A stretch of DNA of 64,000 nucleotides from BOG-908 sp964250925 (GTDB taxonomy: Bacteria > Pseudomonadota > Alphaproteobacteria > Acetobacterales > Acetobacteraceae). The stretch spans positions 1 to 64,000 of the forward strand of contig CAXUHU010000005.1 of assembly GCA_964250925.1 (NCBI GenBank), in the 5' to 3' direction. The position numbers and the translations under genes are program-made. Below the pieces are notes generated by a model. The model was not told the origin of the DNA. It was given only the letters and a program-made list of their open reading frames with translations, and did not search any database. Positions 53,821 through 62,320 of this stretch are shown piece by piece. Each line of letters begins with the position of its first letter. The first letter of the stretch is position 1.

Positions 53821-53938
53821 AGGCTGCGGCCATCGCCTCCCAAGGCTCCCACTGCATCTGCGCCCGCTTCAGCGCGACGTCGGCCATGATCCGCCCCACT
53901 TCCAGCTCCGCCCGAGATGGGGGCGCCCGATCGCTCAT
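53750..53938 (-). CDS. Small single-pass membrane protein
   Basis: A 62-aa product from the ATG at 53938 (SDRAPPSRAELEVGRIMADV), with GAGGTG 5-10 nt upstream. An amphipathic helix (EVGRIMADVALKRAQMQWE) precedes a C-terminal membrane helix (AAAFGAGATMASAMLALAVC). It overlaps the 5' end of the queF frame by about 70 bp. No function is known. Translational coupling with queF is possible. Confidence 0.55.
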   Translation of the reverse strand: MSDRAPPSRAELEVGRIMADVALKRAQMQWEPWEAMAAAFGAGATMASAMLALAVCLISHLH

Positions 53939-54066
53939 ATAGCACCTCGACATGGTGATTGCAGGGGCAAGTTCACTCGATGGCTCGAACGGCAGGCAAG
54001 TTGGTACTGCTGGCCAACAATGGTCTCCACGTATTATAACTAGATCGTAACGTCCGAGCGCGAAGC

Positions 54067-54555
54067 ATGGAATTCAAGATATCAGGCCGGCTGAACCGCT
54101 CAGAGGTGAGGTGGATGCAGCTTTACCGATTTCGCTGGCTGGCGCTGCCACGCTTGCTGAAGAACTACTTTGTTCTAATGGTGGCCGCCGCGATTTCTGG
54201 CCTTCTATCCAACCATTCTAGCCAAAACATAACCAGGAGTGTCTTCGACATCCTTTTGGTAATCACCTGCTTTTTCTTCATGTTCGTGCTGGTTCGTATT
54301 TTCTCGACTATTGCAACTGCACGCGCCCAACATGCCGATACCCAGATTCATCTTGAAGCGCAGAACGTGTCACTGCTGGGGGACAATGGAGTTCGATTAA
54401 CCTTGGACACCGCCAAGGTTGTGTTTCGAGAAACGTCCCGCGGTCTGTTTGCAGAATTCGGCTCGACGCCTCTCTTCTTTCTTCCGAACAGAGTGCTTTC
54501 ATCATCGGATTTGGACACCATTCGGTCTATCGCGAGCGCCTCCACGTCCACCTGA
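54067..54555 (+). CDS. YcxB-like membrane protein
   Basis: A 162-aa protein with two membrane helices (about 30-50 and 65-85) and a C-terminal soluble beta domain (VSLLGDNGVRLTLDTAKVVF, then FFLPNRVL) like the YcxB family. The GC content is visibly lower than that of its neighbours, and it stands alone on the plus strand inside the queuosine region. Both points suggest a later insertion. The function of the family is unknown. Confidence 0.75.
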   Translation: MEFKISGRLNRSEVRWMQLYRFRWLALPRLLKNYFVLMVAAAISGLLSNHSSQNITRSVFDILLVITCFFFMFVLVRIFSTIATARAQHADTQIHLEAQNVSLLGDNGVRLTLDTAKVVFRETSRGLFAEFGSTPLFFLPNRVLSSSDLDTIRSIASASTST

Positions 54556-54577
54556 TGTCCTCTCTCGCCAGTCGGAC

Positions 54578-55696
54578 CTAAGCATCGGCCGTGTTCCACT
54601 TCAGCCTCGTAGCGGCTGCCACAGGGGCCAACCGCCCGAGGCCGATTGCCTCGCGCAACCCCCGCATCAGCGTCTGGTAATAGGCCAGGTTGTGCCAGGT
54701 CAGCAGCATCGGCCCCAGCATCTCCTCGCAGCGGAACAGGTGGTGCAGGTAGGCGCGGCTGTGGCGGGTGCAGGCAGGGCAGGCGCAATCCGGGTCGATC
54801 GGGCCGGTGTCGTCCGCGTGGCGCGCGTTGCGCAGGTTCAGCACGCCGCGCGAGGTAAAGGCGCGGCCGGTGCGGCCGGCGCGCGTGGGCATCACGCAGT
54901 CGAACATGTCCACGCCGCGCTGCACGGCGCCCACCAGGTCGTCCGGCGTGCCGACCCCCATCAGGTAGCGCGGGTGGGTGGTCGGAAGGTGCGGCACGGT
55001 GGCGTCCAGCGTGTCGAACATCGCCGCCTGGCCCTCGCCCACCGCGAGGCCGCCGACCGCGTAGCCCTCGAAGCCGATCTGGCCCAGCGCTTCGGCCGAG
55101 GCGCGGCGCAAATCGGCATAGACGCCGCCCTGCACGATGCCGAACAGCGCGTAACCCTCGCGTTCAGCGAACGCGGCGCGGCAGCGCGCGGCCCAGCGCA
55201 TCGACATCGCCATCGACGCTTCGGCCACGTCGTGCGTCGCGGGAAAGGCGGTGCACTCGTCCAGCACCATGCTGATCGTGGCATCCAGCGCGTGCTGAAT
55301 GTCCATCGCGCGCTCGGGCGTCAGACGATGCTTGGTGCCGTCCAGGTGCGAGCGGAAGGTGACGCCGCCCTCGTCCAGGGTGCGCAACTTGTCCAGCGAC
55401 ATGATCTGGAAGCCGCCGGAATCGGTGAGGATGGGCCCTGGCCAGTCCATCATCCGGTGCAGCCCGCCCAGCCGTGCCGCCCGCTCGGCGCCGGGGCGCA
55501 GCATCAGGTGGTAGGTGTTGGCCAGCACGATGCCGGCACCGGTCGAGCGCACGGCGTCTGCGGTCATCGCCTTCACGGTCGCCGCCGTGCCCACGGGCAT
55601 GAAGGTCGGCGTCGGCACGTCGCCGTGCGCCGAGTGCAGCATGCCGGCGCGGGCCGCCCCGTCGGTGGCGAGCGGCGTCCAGCCGAACGCAGTCAC
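54578..55696 (-). CDS. tgt: Queuine/preQ1 tRNA-ribosyltransferase
   Basis: The 372-aa enzyme exchanges guanine-34 for preQ1 in tRNAs of His, Asp, Asn and Tyr. The general-acid/base aspartate is D92 in TDSGGFQ and the nucleophile D266 in MFDCVMPTR. A zinc site CACPACTRHSRAYLHH is completed by a later Cys/His (RCEEMLGPMLLTWHN). The length is typical of bacterial Tgt. The GTG start at 55696 overlaps the queA stop by 4 bp, so the two genes are coupled. Confidence 0.96.
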   Translation of the reverse strand: MTAFGWTPLATDGAARAGMLHSAHGDVPTPTFMPVGTAATVKAMTADAVRSTGAGIVLANTYHLMLRPGAERAARLGGLHRMMDWPGPILTDSGGFQIMSLDKLRTLDEGGVTFRSHLDGTKHRLTPERAMDIQHALDATISMVLDECTAFPATHDVAEASMAMSMRWAARCRAAFAEREGYALFGIVQGGVYADLRRASAEALGQIGFEGYAVGGLAVGEGQAAMFDTLDATVPHLPTTHPRYLMGVGTPDDLVGAVQRGVDMFDCVMPTRAGRTGRAFTSRGVLNLRNARHADDTGPIDPDCACPACTRHSRAYLHHLFRCEEMLGPMLLTWHNLAYYQTLMRGLREAIGLGRLAPVAAATRLKWNTADA

Positions 55697-56751
55697 GCGC
55701 TGGCCCGCTCCAGCAGGCTGGCGTCGCCGTAGGAGTAGAACCGGTAGCCTTGCGCGATCGCATGGGCATAGGCGGCCTTCATGCGGTCGGTGCCGGCGAA
55801 GGCACAGACCAGCATGAACAGGGTGGAGCGCGGCAGGTGGAAGTTGGTCAGCAGCAGGTCGGCACCACGCAGCGTGCGGCCGCCAGGCAGGATGAAGATG
55901 TCGATGTCGCCGCAGGCCTCGTGCGTGGTACCGTCAGCATCCGTGGCCCATTCGAGCAGTCGCAGGCTGGTGGTTCCGATAGCGACGATGCGGCCGCCAG
56001 CCTGGCGGGTGGCGTTGATGCGCTGGGCGGCGTCGGCACCAAGGGTGCCGGACTCGGCGTGGATCCGGTGGTCGGCGACGCTGTCCGTTCGCACGGGCAG
56101 AAAGGTGCCGGCGCCCACATGCAGGGTAAGCGTGGTGCGGCCGACGCCGCGTGCGGCCAGGCGGGCGAGCAGGCCGGGCGTGAAGTGCAGGCCTGCGGTC
56201 GGGGCGGCCACGGCACCGTCTTGGGCAGCGAACATCGTCTGGTAGTCGGCCTGATCCTGGGCGCTGGGCCCGCTCGGGCGTTCGATATAGGGCGGCAGGG
56301 CCAGCACGCCGGCTTGGCGGAGCGCATCGGCGAAAGCCGGGCCGGCCTGGTCGAAGCGCAACACGACTCCGCCGTCCTCCTCGCGGGCCTCGACGCTGGC
56401 GTGCAAGTCGGCGGTGCCTGTGAAGGTCAGGCGGTCCCCGGCGCGCAGTCGGCGGGCGTTGCGTGCCAGGGCGTGCCAGGTGCCGTCGCCCAAGGGCCGG
56501 TCCAACGTGACGCCGATGCGCGCCGGCCCGCGCATGGCCGACAGTTGGGCCGGAATGACCCGGGTGTCGTTGGCGACCAGCAGGTCGCCCTCGCGCAGCA
56601 GGTCCGGCAATTGGGCCACCGTGTGGTCGGCGAGTGTGGCGCCTATGTGAAGCAGCCGCGCGGTATCGCGGGGCTTGGCAGGGTGCTGGGCAATGCGGTC
56701 CGGCGGCAGGGCGAAGTCGAAATCGGTCGTTCGAAGTGGAACCTCACTCAA
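55693..56751 (-). CDS. queA: S-adenosylmethionine:tRNA ribosyltransferase-isomerase QueA
   Basis: A 352-aa enzyme that builds the epoxycyclopentanediol ring of queuosine on tRNA from SAM. The N-terminus has DFDFALPPDRIAQHPAKPR, with NDTRVIPAQL and the conserved ATAGLHF-type segment PTAGLHFTPGLLARL, and TLHVGAGTFLPVR. It is complete. It lies directly upstream of tgt with a 4-bp overlap. With queG and queF nearby, all late steps of queuosine synthesis are covered. Confidence 0.96.
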   Translation of the reverse strand: MSEVPLRTTDFDFALPPDRIAQHPAKPRDTARLLHIGATLADHTVAQLPDLLREGDLLVANDTRVIPAQLSAMRGPARIGVTLDRPLGDGTWHALARNARRLRAGDRLTFTGTADLHASVEAREEDGGVVLRFDQAGPAFADALRQAGVLALPPYIERPSGPSAQDQADYQTMFAAQDGAVAAPTAGLHFTPGLLARLAARGVGRTTLTLHVGAGTFLPVRTDSVADHRIHAESGTLGADAAQRINATRQAGGRIVAIGTTSLRLLEWATDADGTTHEACGDIDIFILPGGRTLRGADLLLTNFHLPRSTLFMLVCAFAGTDRMKAAYAHAIAQGYRFYSYGDASLLERASA

Positions 56752-56766
56752 CTGCTGTGCGCCGAG

Positions 56767-57159
56767 TCAATCAAGATAGGAGGCGATCTCGATCAGGTTG
56801 CCGTCGGGGTCGCGACAATAGACGGAGCTGATTTCTCCCAGTGCGCCCGCCTTTTTCACCGGGCCCGCCTCGATGGCGACGCCGCAGGAATGCAGGTGGC
56901 CCACCACGTCCTCGGGGCCGACCGCGGTAATGAAGCACAGATCCTGGCTGCCGGGGCAGGCTTCGCGCCCGCTCTTCCAATCCAGCACGCCGGCCGGTCG
57001 CACGTTGATTTTCTGGCCGCCGAACTTGAGCGCGCAGCGCCGGTCGGCGCCGAAATCCTCGCGCTCCATGCCCAGCACCCGCTGGTACCAGGTGGCGGTT
57101 ATTTCGACTTCATGACAGGTGATGACCAGGTGGTCGAGACGATCGACGGTAAAGCGCAT
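56767..57159 (-). CDS. VOC family protein (glyoxalase-like)
   Basis: A 130-aa vicinal-oxygen-chelate protein starting MRFTVDRLDHLVITCHEVE at 57159. Likely metal ligands are His in DHLVI and Glu in DPDGNLIEIASYLD at the C-terminus, with QDLCFIT in the middle. Such proteins act as glyoxalases, dioxygenases or isomerases; the substrate cannot be told. The frame is open further upstream, but homology begins at the chosen ATG. It lies 15 bp before queA on the same strand and is probably co-transcribed. Confidence 0.88.
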   Translation of the reverse strand: MRFTVDRLDHLVITCHEVEITATWYQRVLGMEREDFGADRRCALKFGGQKINVRPAGVLDWKSGREACPGSQDLCFITAVGPEDVVGHLHSCGVAIEAGPVKKAGALGEISSVYCRDPDGNLIEIASYLD

Positions 57160-57227
57160 GGCTCTTGTTCCGATTTTCGGATGCGCGCCTTCTATGGCCT
57201 GACTGCAGGCGGGGCAAGGCGGTGCTG

Positions 57228-57785
57228 CTAGACCAGGCTGAGCGCGACGGCTGCCGCCATGACGACGAGACAGCTGCGGAGTATGGCCGGCCATCTCACG
57301 GCCAGAACGGCCAGCAGTATCGCTGGCCAGCGTGCACCCAGGCTCGAGGCGGTGCGCCAGGTGCCGCCCGGTAACCCCGACCAGGCGGCCCCGAGGCCGA
57401 TGGCCATGACCGGCACGAGCAGCACAGCCCTGGCGAGTATGCTCCCAAGCGCAGTCGGCGGCAGGGCCGCGACCGACCACCCCGCGGCGCCGAGGTACAG
57501 CGCGAGCCATCCCAAAGCCAGCCATCCCGCGCCGGGCCGAGACAGCGACGCCGGAACGGCCAGGCCTAGGCAGAGTACGGTGGCCATCGCGGCGGGCACC
57601 AGTACATGCAGGACGGAGCGCACCGGACGGTCCGTGTGAGAGCTGGCCAACGCGTCGAGGCATGCGGCGGCTACGCCTAAAGCCAGGGCCAGTAGCGGCA
57701 GGGCGGCCAAAGTCCTGCCGCGTCCGGCTGCTCGCGGCGGTTGCCATTGCGGGCCGGCCAGCAAGGCGGCGACGAAGGCCTGCAC
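57228..57785 (-). CDS. Short ABC transporter permease-like protein
   Basis: The 185-aa membrane protein starts at the GTG at 57785, which overlaps the stop of the upstream binding-protein gene (TAGTG). It has about five to six hydrophobic segments. AWSGLPGGTWRTASSLGARWP near residue 145 is a weak EAA-like loop that would contact the ATPase. This is much shorter than PotB/PotC-type (about 280) or ThiP-type (about 530) permeases. It may be a truncated or minimal permease that forms homodimers. It is the only candidate permease of this operon. Confidence 0.65.
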   Translation of the reverse strand: MQAFVAALLAGPQWQPPRAAGRGRTLAALPLLALALGVAAACLDALASSHTDRPVRSVLHVLVPAAMATVLCLGLAVPASLSRPGAGWLALGWLALYLGAAGWSVAALPPTALGSILARAVLLVPVMAIGLGAAWSGLPGGTWRTASSLGARWPAILLAVLAVRWPAILRSCLVVMAAAVALSLV

Positions 57786-58840
57786 TACTTGCCAACCCAC
57801 GCGGCGAAGCGGGCCTCCAGCTTGCCGGCGCTGTCGAGCCAGAAACCTTCGTCGATCGCAAGGCCGGCTTTCAGGTTGGCGGGCAGGCTGGGGTTTTGCA
57901 CCCGCGCATCCGCCGGCAGCAGGGCGAAGGCGGCGCGGGTCGGGGGGCCAAGCCCGCTGGCACGGGAGAAATCGGCTTGGCGCGCGGCGTCGCCGGCGAC
58001 GAGAAGCGTGGCTGCGGCGCCACGCGGGTGGGCGGTGTTGGACAGTATCGCCCAGCTCGACACCTCGGTCAGACTGCCGCCCCACTGCGTGCCGATATGC
58101 ACCTTGGGCTGGCCCGCGAGCGAGGCGGCCGGCGCCGACGTCAATAGCACCTTGGCCGACGCCAGCAACTGTGCCGGCTGGCCGGGCTGATCCCACCAGA
58201 CGATGTAGGGTTTCAGCTGGTCCAGCTTGCGGAAGGCACGGTCCACGCCGTCTGATGAGCGCAGCGTGCGGTAGATGTCGGCGGGTGCCACGCCGTCGGC
58301 AAGAAGAGCGATTTCCAGGTTGCCGCGTGCGGCGCGGCGCAGGCCACGGCGTCCGGGGTGCTTGGCCACGTCCCAAAAATCGCCCCAGGCGGGTAGGCCG
58401 GCCAGCTTGTCGGTATCCCAGGCGAGGACCGTTGCCGAAAGATAGGCGCCGGCGCCGCAGTCAGTGGCGGCGCCGGTCAGAAAGCCGTCGCGGCCAAGGA
58501 TTGACCAGTCGAGCCGATCAACTGTCTGCGCACGGCAGGCGGCGGCCAGCGTTGGGCCGTCTAGCAGGACGAGGTCGGCAGAATGCGCCGACTGAAGCGT
58601 GTGCAGGCCATCCGCCGAACCGTCCCAGGCGGCATCGCCCAGCACGGTTGCGGTCGCCCTCGCATAGGCCAGCAACAGCAGCTTGCGGATCGCATCCTTT
58701 GCTGCGCCGGGAGCAATGGCAACCGAGACGGGTTGCGGCGCATCGTCGGCTGGCGGGGCTTCGGGTTTCGGCGGTGGTGCAGCGGCAAGCAGCGCTAGCG
58801 CCAGGGGCATCAGGGCCAGCTTGGTATGGCAGCACGGCAT
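57785..58840 (-). CDS. PotD-like ABC transporter substrate-binding protein
   Basis: A 351-aa exported protein with a signal peptide (about 1-21, LALMPLALALLAAAP), a proline-rich linker and a periplasmic type-II binding fold. Features of the spermidine/putrescine class are VLAWDTDKL, WGDFWDVAKHPGRRGLRR, KPYIVWWDQPGQPAQLL and EGFWLDSAG at the end. The ligand-binding acidic residues could not be fixed by eye. It lies between the ATPase and permease genes, so the trio is a single ABC importer operon. Confidence 0.82.
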   Translation of the reverse strand: MPCCHTKLALMPLALALLAAAPPPKPEAPPADDAPQPVSVAIAPGAAKDAIRKLLLLAYARATATVLGDAAWDGSADGLHTLQSAHSADLVLLDGPTLAAACRAQTVDRLDWSILGRDGFLTGAATDCGAGAYLSATVLAWDTDKLAGLPAWGDFWDVAKHPGRRGLRRAARGNLEIALLADGVAPADIYRTLRSSDGVDRAFRKLDQLKPYIVWWDQPGQPAQLLASAKVLLTSAPAASLAGQPKVHIGTQWGGSLTEVSSWAILSNTAHPRGAAATLLVAGDAARQADFSRASGLGPPTRAAFALLPADARVQNPSLPANLKAGLAIDEGFWLDSAGKLEARFAAWVGK

Positions 58841-58903
58841 CCGGCCCTCGGTTCAGCTATCGGCTGCCAGCTATCAGCCAGCGGCCAGTCCCGATCAAGG
58901 CGA

Positions 58904-60004
58904 TCACGCGGTGTCATCCCGGAACGCCGAGGCCTGATGCGGCTGCCAGGCGACCGAGGCCGGCTGGCCGGGCGCCAGGCCGCGCAGTCCGGCCAGCGCC
59001 GGTCGGCGCACGACAAGCTCGGCTCCGGTGCCGATCAGCATGCGTAGCCGATAGCTCTCGCCCAAGAACTGGGCCTCGATCAGATGCGCACCGATAGCCG
59101 CCTCACCCATCTCGGAGGCGGGAACGGGCGCGATGGCGATGCGGTCCGGCCGCAGGACGACGACGCAGGCGTCGCCTGGCTGCAACGTCTTGCCCAGCAG
59201 CGCTTCCACCAACGGACCACAGGCAAGGCGCACGCGTGCAATGTCGTCGTCGACGGCCTCAACCGTGCCGGGCAGCCGATTCGGCTCGCCAAGCAGGCCT
59301 GCGACGTAGGCATTGCGCGGGCGGTCGAACACCTCCTCCGGCGTGCCGTGCTGCACCAGGGCGCCGCCGCGCAGCACGGCCACCCGGTCGGCCAAGGCGA
59401 GTGCATCCAGCCCGTGCCGGGTGGCCAGCAGGGTTGTCGTCCCAAGCACGTGGTGCACTTGGCGCAGGCTGGCGATCAGGTTCGCGCGGGAGGCAGGGTC
59501 TTGCGCGGAGAACGGCTCGTCCAGCAGCAGCAGGCGCGGGCCGAACACCGCCGCACGCGCCAGCATGGCGCGCTGGCACAAAGCGGGCCCAGCCTGGTCC
59601 GGCATCAGGCCGGCGAACGCGGTCAACTGAACCAGGTCCATCATCTCGGCCACTAGCCTAGCGCGGCGAACCTGGGACAGGCCGCGCAGGCGTAGCGGAA
59701 AAGCCACGTTTCCGGCCAGCGTCAGGTGTGGGAACAGCATGTCTGGCTGCGACACCACGCCGAAGCCCCGCCGGTGCGGCGGCAGGCGGGCGACGTCCTG
59801 GCCGTCCAGCATGATGGCGCCGCGCGCCCGCTCGAACCCGGCCAGGGTGCGCAGCAGGACGGATTTGCTGCTGCCGGCAGGCCCCACGATCGCCGTCAGC
59901 AGTCCGGGCCCGGCCGAGAGGTTCAGGCCGTCCAGGACGACTGTGCGGCCGCGCTTGCGCGTCAGGCCTGAAATCGTCAGGACCACCGGCGCGGCTAAAC
60001 CCAT
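58904..60004 (-). CDS. PotA-like ABC transporter ATPase with degenerate motifs
   Basis: The 366-aa ATPase has an N-terminal nucleotide-binding domain and a C-terminal TOBE-like region (about 275-360). Walker A is GPAGSSKS, with Ser in place of the usual Gly before the Lys. The Q-loop is VVSQPDMLFPHLT. The signature, normally LSGGQ, reads AGPAL before CQRAMLARA. Walker B is LLLLDEPFSAQD, and the switch histidine is in TRHGLDAL, not THD. Two key motifs are altered, so ATP turnover may be reduced or the protein may be regulatory. It starts the three-gene operon. Confidence 0.85.
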   Translation of the reverse strand: MGLAAPVVLTISGLTRKRGRTVVLDGLNLSAGPGLLTAIVGPAGSSKSVLLRTLAGFERARGAIMLDGQDVARLPPHRRGFGVVSQPDMLFPHLTLAGNVAFPLRLRGLSQVRRARLVAEMMDLVQLTAFAGLMPDQAGPALCQRAMLARAAVFGPRLLLLDEPFSAQDPASRANLIASLRQVHHVLGTTTLLATRHGLDALALADRVAVLRGGALVQHGTPEEVFDRPRNAYVAGLLGEPNRLPGTVEAVDDDIARVRLACGPLVEALLGKTLQPGDACVVVLRPDRIAIAPVPASEMGEAAIGAHLIEAQFLGESYRLRMLIGTGAELVVRRPALAGLRGLAPGQPASVAWQPHQASAFRDDTA

Positions 60005-60111
60005 ACTGCGCTATCCTGCATGGCAACTGGTCCCCGGCGGTGACGTTTGACCGGCCGATGGTGTTCGCCTTAGGGCACCCGTGCCGATCCTTGACCCAGG
60101 AGTGCCCGACC

Positions 60112-60360
60112 ATGGCCATGTCTGACAACGCCCGCGACGAGATCCGCAGCCTGCGCGAACAGGTCAACCAATTGATGGAGGAACGGGTAAGCCCTGCGTT
60201 CTCCGACGTGAGCAAGCGCGCCGGCGATGCTGCTAGCCGAGCCCGAGCCTACACCGAGGACTCGGCCGAAATGGTGTCCGACCGGGTGCGTGACCAGCCG
60301 CTGATCGCGATCGGTGTTGCCGCTGCCGTGGGCTTCCTGTTCGGTCGCATTACCAAGTAG
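60112..60360 (+). CDS. DUF883 (ElaB-like) membrane-anchored protein
   Basis: An 82-aa protein from the ATG at 60112, with AGGAG about 9 nt upstream (second ATG at 60118). Residues 1-55 form a charged coiled-coil helix (IRSLREQVNQLMEERVSPAF, then SRARAYTEDSAEMVSDRV). The C-terminus is a glycine-containing membrane helix PLIAIGVAAAVGFLFGRITK. ElaB/YqjD-type proteins are tail-anchored stress proteins, some binding ribosomes. It is followed 9 bp later by another membrane gene. Confidence 0.85.
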   Translation: MAMSDNARDEIRSLREQVNQLMEERVSPAFSDVSKRAGDAASRARAYTEDSAEMVSDRVRDQPLIAIGVAAAVGFLFGRITK

Positions 60361-60369
60361 GACCGCCAC

Positions 60370-60810
60370 ATGCGCACCGCCCGCCTCGCCCGAGTCGCCG
60401 CCCAGGCGGAGATACTGTTGCTGCGTCGCCAACTGACCGTGGTGGCGCGGCGCGCGGCCTTTGGTGTGGTGGCGGCAGTGTTCACGATTGCCGTGCTGGT
60501 CCTGTTGCACGTGCTCGCAGTGGATGCGCTGGAGCAGTGGGCAGGATTATCCCCTTTGCTATCAGTGTTTATCGTGACCGTCATCGACCTTATCCCGGCG
60601 GCCGTATTCGGCATGTTCGCCCTGGGCAAAATCAGCGACCCGGTCGCCGACGAAGCACGCCGCGTTCGGGACCTCAGCCTGGAGCAGGCTCGCCAGAGCC
60701 TGACGATGGCGGCATTGCTCGCGCCGGCTACCCGCGTGGTCGCGCAGACCGGGCTGGTGCGGATGTTGTTTGGCCTGTTGACCTCTGGACTACGTCGCAA
60801 GCGCCGCTAG
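60370..60810 (+). CDS. Phage holin family/YqjE-like membrane protein
   Basis: A 146-aa protein with two membrane helices (about 32-52 and 66-86) and basic, helical ends, of the DUF1469/YqjE-like group that usually follows a DUF883 gene, as here (9-bp spacing). The function is unknown; the pair resembles the E. coli yqjD-yqjE arrangement. It ends 97 bp before the convergent rdgB gene. Confidence 0.8.
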   Translation: MRTARLARVAAQAEILLLRRQLTVVARRAAFGVVAAVFTIAVLVLLHVLAVDALEQWAGLSPLLSVFIVTVIDLIPAAVFGMFALGKISDPVADEARRVRDLSLEQARQSLTMAALLAPATRVVAQTGLVRMLFGLLTSGLRRKRR

Positions 60811-60907
60811 GCGACTTGGGCGAACCGTTACCGCTCGGCTGGCCTAGGCTAGTGTTTGAGCGGGCATAATGATCGGATCCACCGGCGCCAGGTTGCTTGG
60901 CCCCCGG

Positions 60908-61507
60908 CTACCGAGGAAGACAGGCTTCTGCCAATTGCGCCATTGCGCGTGCGCGGTGGCTGCCGGCATGCTTTTGGTCCGGCGGCAACTCGCCGTAGGT
61001 TCTACCTTCGCCGTTCGGAATGAACACCGGGTCGTAGCCGAAGCCGTTGTCGCCTTTCGGCGGCCATGTCGTCGTGCCGTCGACCCGGCCCATGAAGCTG
61101 GCCGTTGCGCCGTCCGGCCAGGCAAGGCTGAGCACGCAGACGAACCAGGCCCGGTTGTCCGCGAGGCTAGCGCTCTCGGCATGCACGCGGGCCATCGCAG
61201 CGTCGAAGTCTTTGGATGGACCCGCCCAGCGCGCCGACAGCACGCCGGGTGCACCGCCCAGGCAGGCCACGCAAAAGCCGGAATCGTCAGCGAGCGCGGG
61301 CAGCCCCGCGGCGCGGGCGGCCAGGGTCGCTTTCAACCTCGCATTGCCGGCGAAATCCGCCTCGGTCTCCTCAGGTTCGGACAGGCCAAGCTGACTGGCG
61401 GACACCATCGCTATCCCATACGGAGCAACCAGGGCCGTCATTTCCCGCAATTTTCCGGTGTTATGGCTGGCCAGCACCAACCGGCTGGAGCGCGCCAAGC
61501 GGATCAA
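60908..61507 (-). CDS. rdgB: dITP/XTP pyrophosphatase RdgB
   Basis: A 199-aa Ham1-type house-cleaning NTPase that hydrolyses dITP, XTP and ITP to monophosphates, preventing mutagenic incorporation. The motif LASHNTGKLREM is at the N-terminus, with DDSGFCVACL and the substrate-binding TWPPKGDNGFGYDPVFIPNG (end of the domain). The length is normal. It lies 14 bp downstream of rph, as in many alphaproteobacteria. Confidence 0.96.
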   Translation of the reverse strand: MIRLARSSRLVLASHNTGKLREMTALVAPYGIAMVSASQLGLSEPEETEADFAGNARLKATLAARAAGLPALADDSGFCVACLGGAPGVLSARWAGPSKDFDAAMARVHAESASLADNRAWFVCVLSLAWPDGATASFMGRVDGTTTWPPKGDNGFGYDPVFIPNGEGRTYGELPPDQKHAGSHRARAMAQLAEACLPR

Positions 61508-61521
61508 GGCAGCGGGCCGCT

Positions 61522-62232
61522 TCAGGCCAACGCGGCGCGTTGCGCTTCGAACAGCGTCGCCGTTCCCAGCTTTGCCAGGCGCAGCAGCTCGAGGAACTGA
61601 GCCTCGGCGAACGGGGACTGTTCGGCAGTGCCCTGGATTTCCACAATGCCGGTCTCAGTCAGCACGAAATTGGCGTCCGCCTCGGCGCTGCTATCCTCCT
61701 GGTAGTCGAGATCAAGCACCGCGCGGCCGGCGACCAGACCGCAGGACACGGCCGCCACCTGGCCTTGCAACGGCATCGTGGCGAGCACCCGGTTGGCGAC
61801 CAAGCGGCGGAACGCCAAGCTGAGGGCCACGTAGGCGCCGGTGATGCTGGCACAGCGCGTGCCGCCATCGGCGTTCAGCACGTCGCAGTCGAGCGTCACC
61901 GACATCTCGCCCATGGCCGGTCGGTCGGCAACCGCGCGCAACGAGCGGCCGATCAGGCGCTGAATCTCCTGCGTGCGGCCCGACTGCTTCCCCCGCGCCG
62001 CCTCGCGGTCGCCGCGCGTGTGGGTGGCGCGCGGCAGCATGCCGTATTCTGCCGTTACCCAGCCCAGCCCCTTGCCGCGCATGAAGGGCGGCACTTTCGG
62101 CTCCACACTGGCCGTGCACATCACCTCCGTGCCGCCCATGCGGATCAGACAGCTGCCCTCTGCGTGGTGGGAGAAGCCGGGTTCGATGGACACGCTCCGC
62201 AGGGCGTCGTGGGCGCGATCATTCAGCCGCAT
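61522..62232 (-). CDS. rph: Ribonuclease PH
   Basis: A 236-aa phosphorolytic 3'-5' exoribonuclease that trims tRNA 3' ends. Visible are EGSCLIRMGGTEVMCTASVE near the N-terminus, RGDREAARGKQSGRTQEIQR (phosphate-binding arginines) in the middle, DCDVLNADGGTRCASITGAY, and DLDYQEDSSAEADANFV. It hexamerises in the cytosol. Its start is divergent from hrcA, with only 88 bp between, so the two share a promoter region. Confidence 0.97.
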   Translation of the reverse strand: MRLNDRAHDALRSVSIEPGFSHHAEGSCLIRMGGTEVMCTASVEPKVPPFMRGKGLGWVTAEYGMLPRATHTRGDREAARGKQSGRTQEIQRLIGRSLRAVADRPAMGEMSVTLDCDVLNADGGTRCASITGAYVALSLAFRRLVANRVLATMPLQGQVAAVSCGLVAGRAVLDLDYQEDSSAEADANFVLTETGIVEIQGTAEQSPFAEAQFLELLRLAKLGTATLFEAQRAALA

Positions 62233-62273
62233 GGGTCCCCCAGCGAAATTGGGCCCCGTATCGCATAGGCTTG

Positions 62274-62318
62274 AGCGCTGAACACGGCTTAACTGACCGA
62301 AAGGTGGTATTCAGCGCT
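62274..62318. promoter_or_regulatory. Inverted repeat AGCGCTGAA / TTCAGCGCT in the rph-hrcA interval
   Basis: Perfect 9-bp arms at 62274-62282 and 62310-62318 are separated by 27 nt, ending 2 nt before the hrcA ATG. This is not the CIRCE sequence (TTAGCACTC-N9-GAGTGCTAA). It may be an operator or RNA hairpin controlling hrcA translation. Confidence 0.45.
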
Positions 62319-62320
62319 AT

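Noticed and set aside
57159..57861. N-terminal extension of the VOC protein to 364 aa
   Set aside because: The extension is antisense/overlapping sequence with low-complexity composition; VOC homology begins at 57159.
62233..62320. CIRCE element upstream of hrcA
   Set aside because: The inverted repeat has different arms and 27-nt spacing rather than nine.
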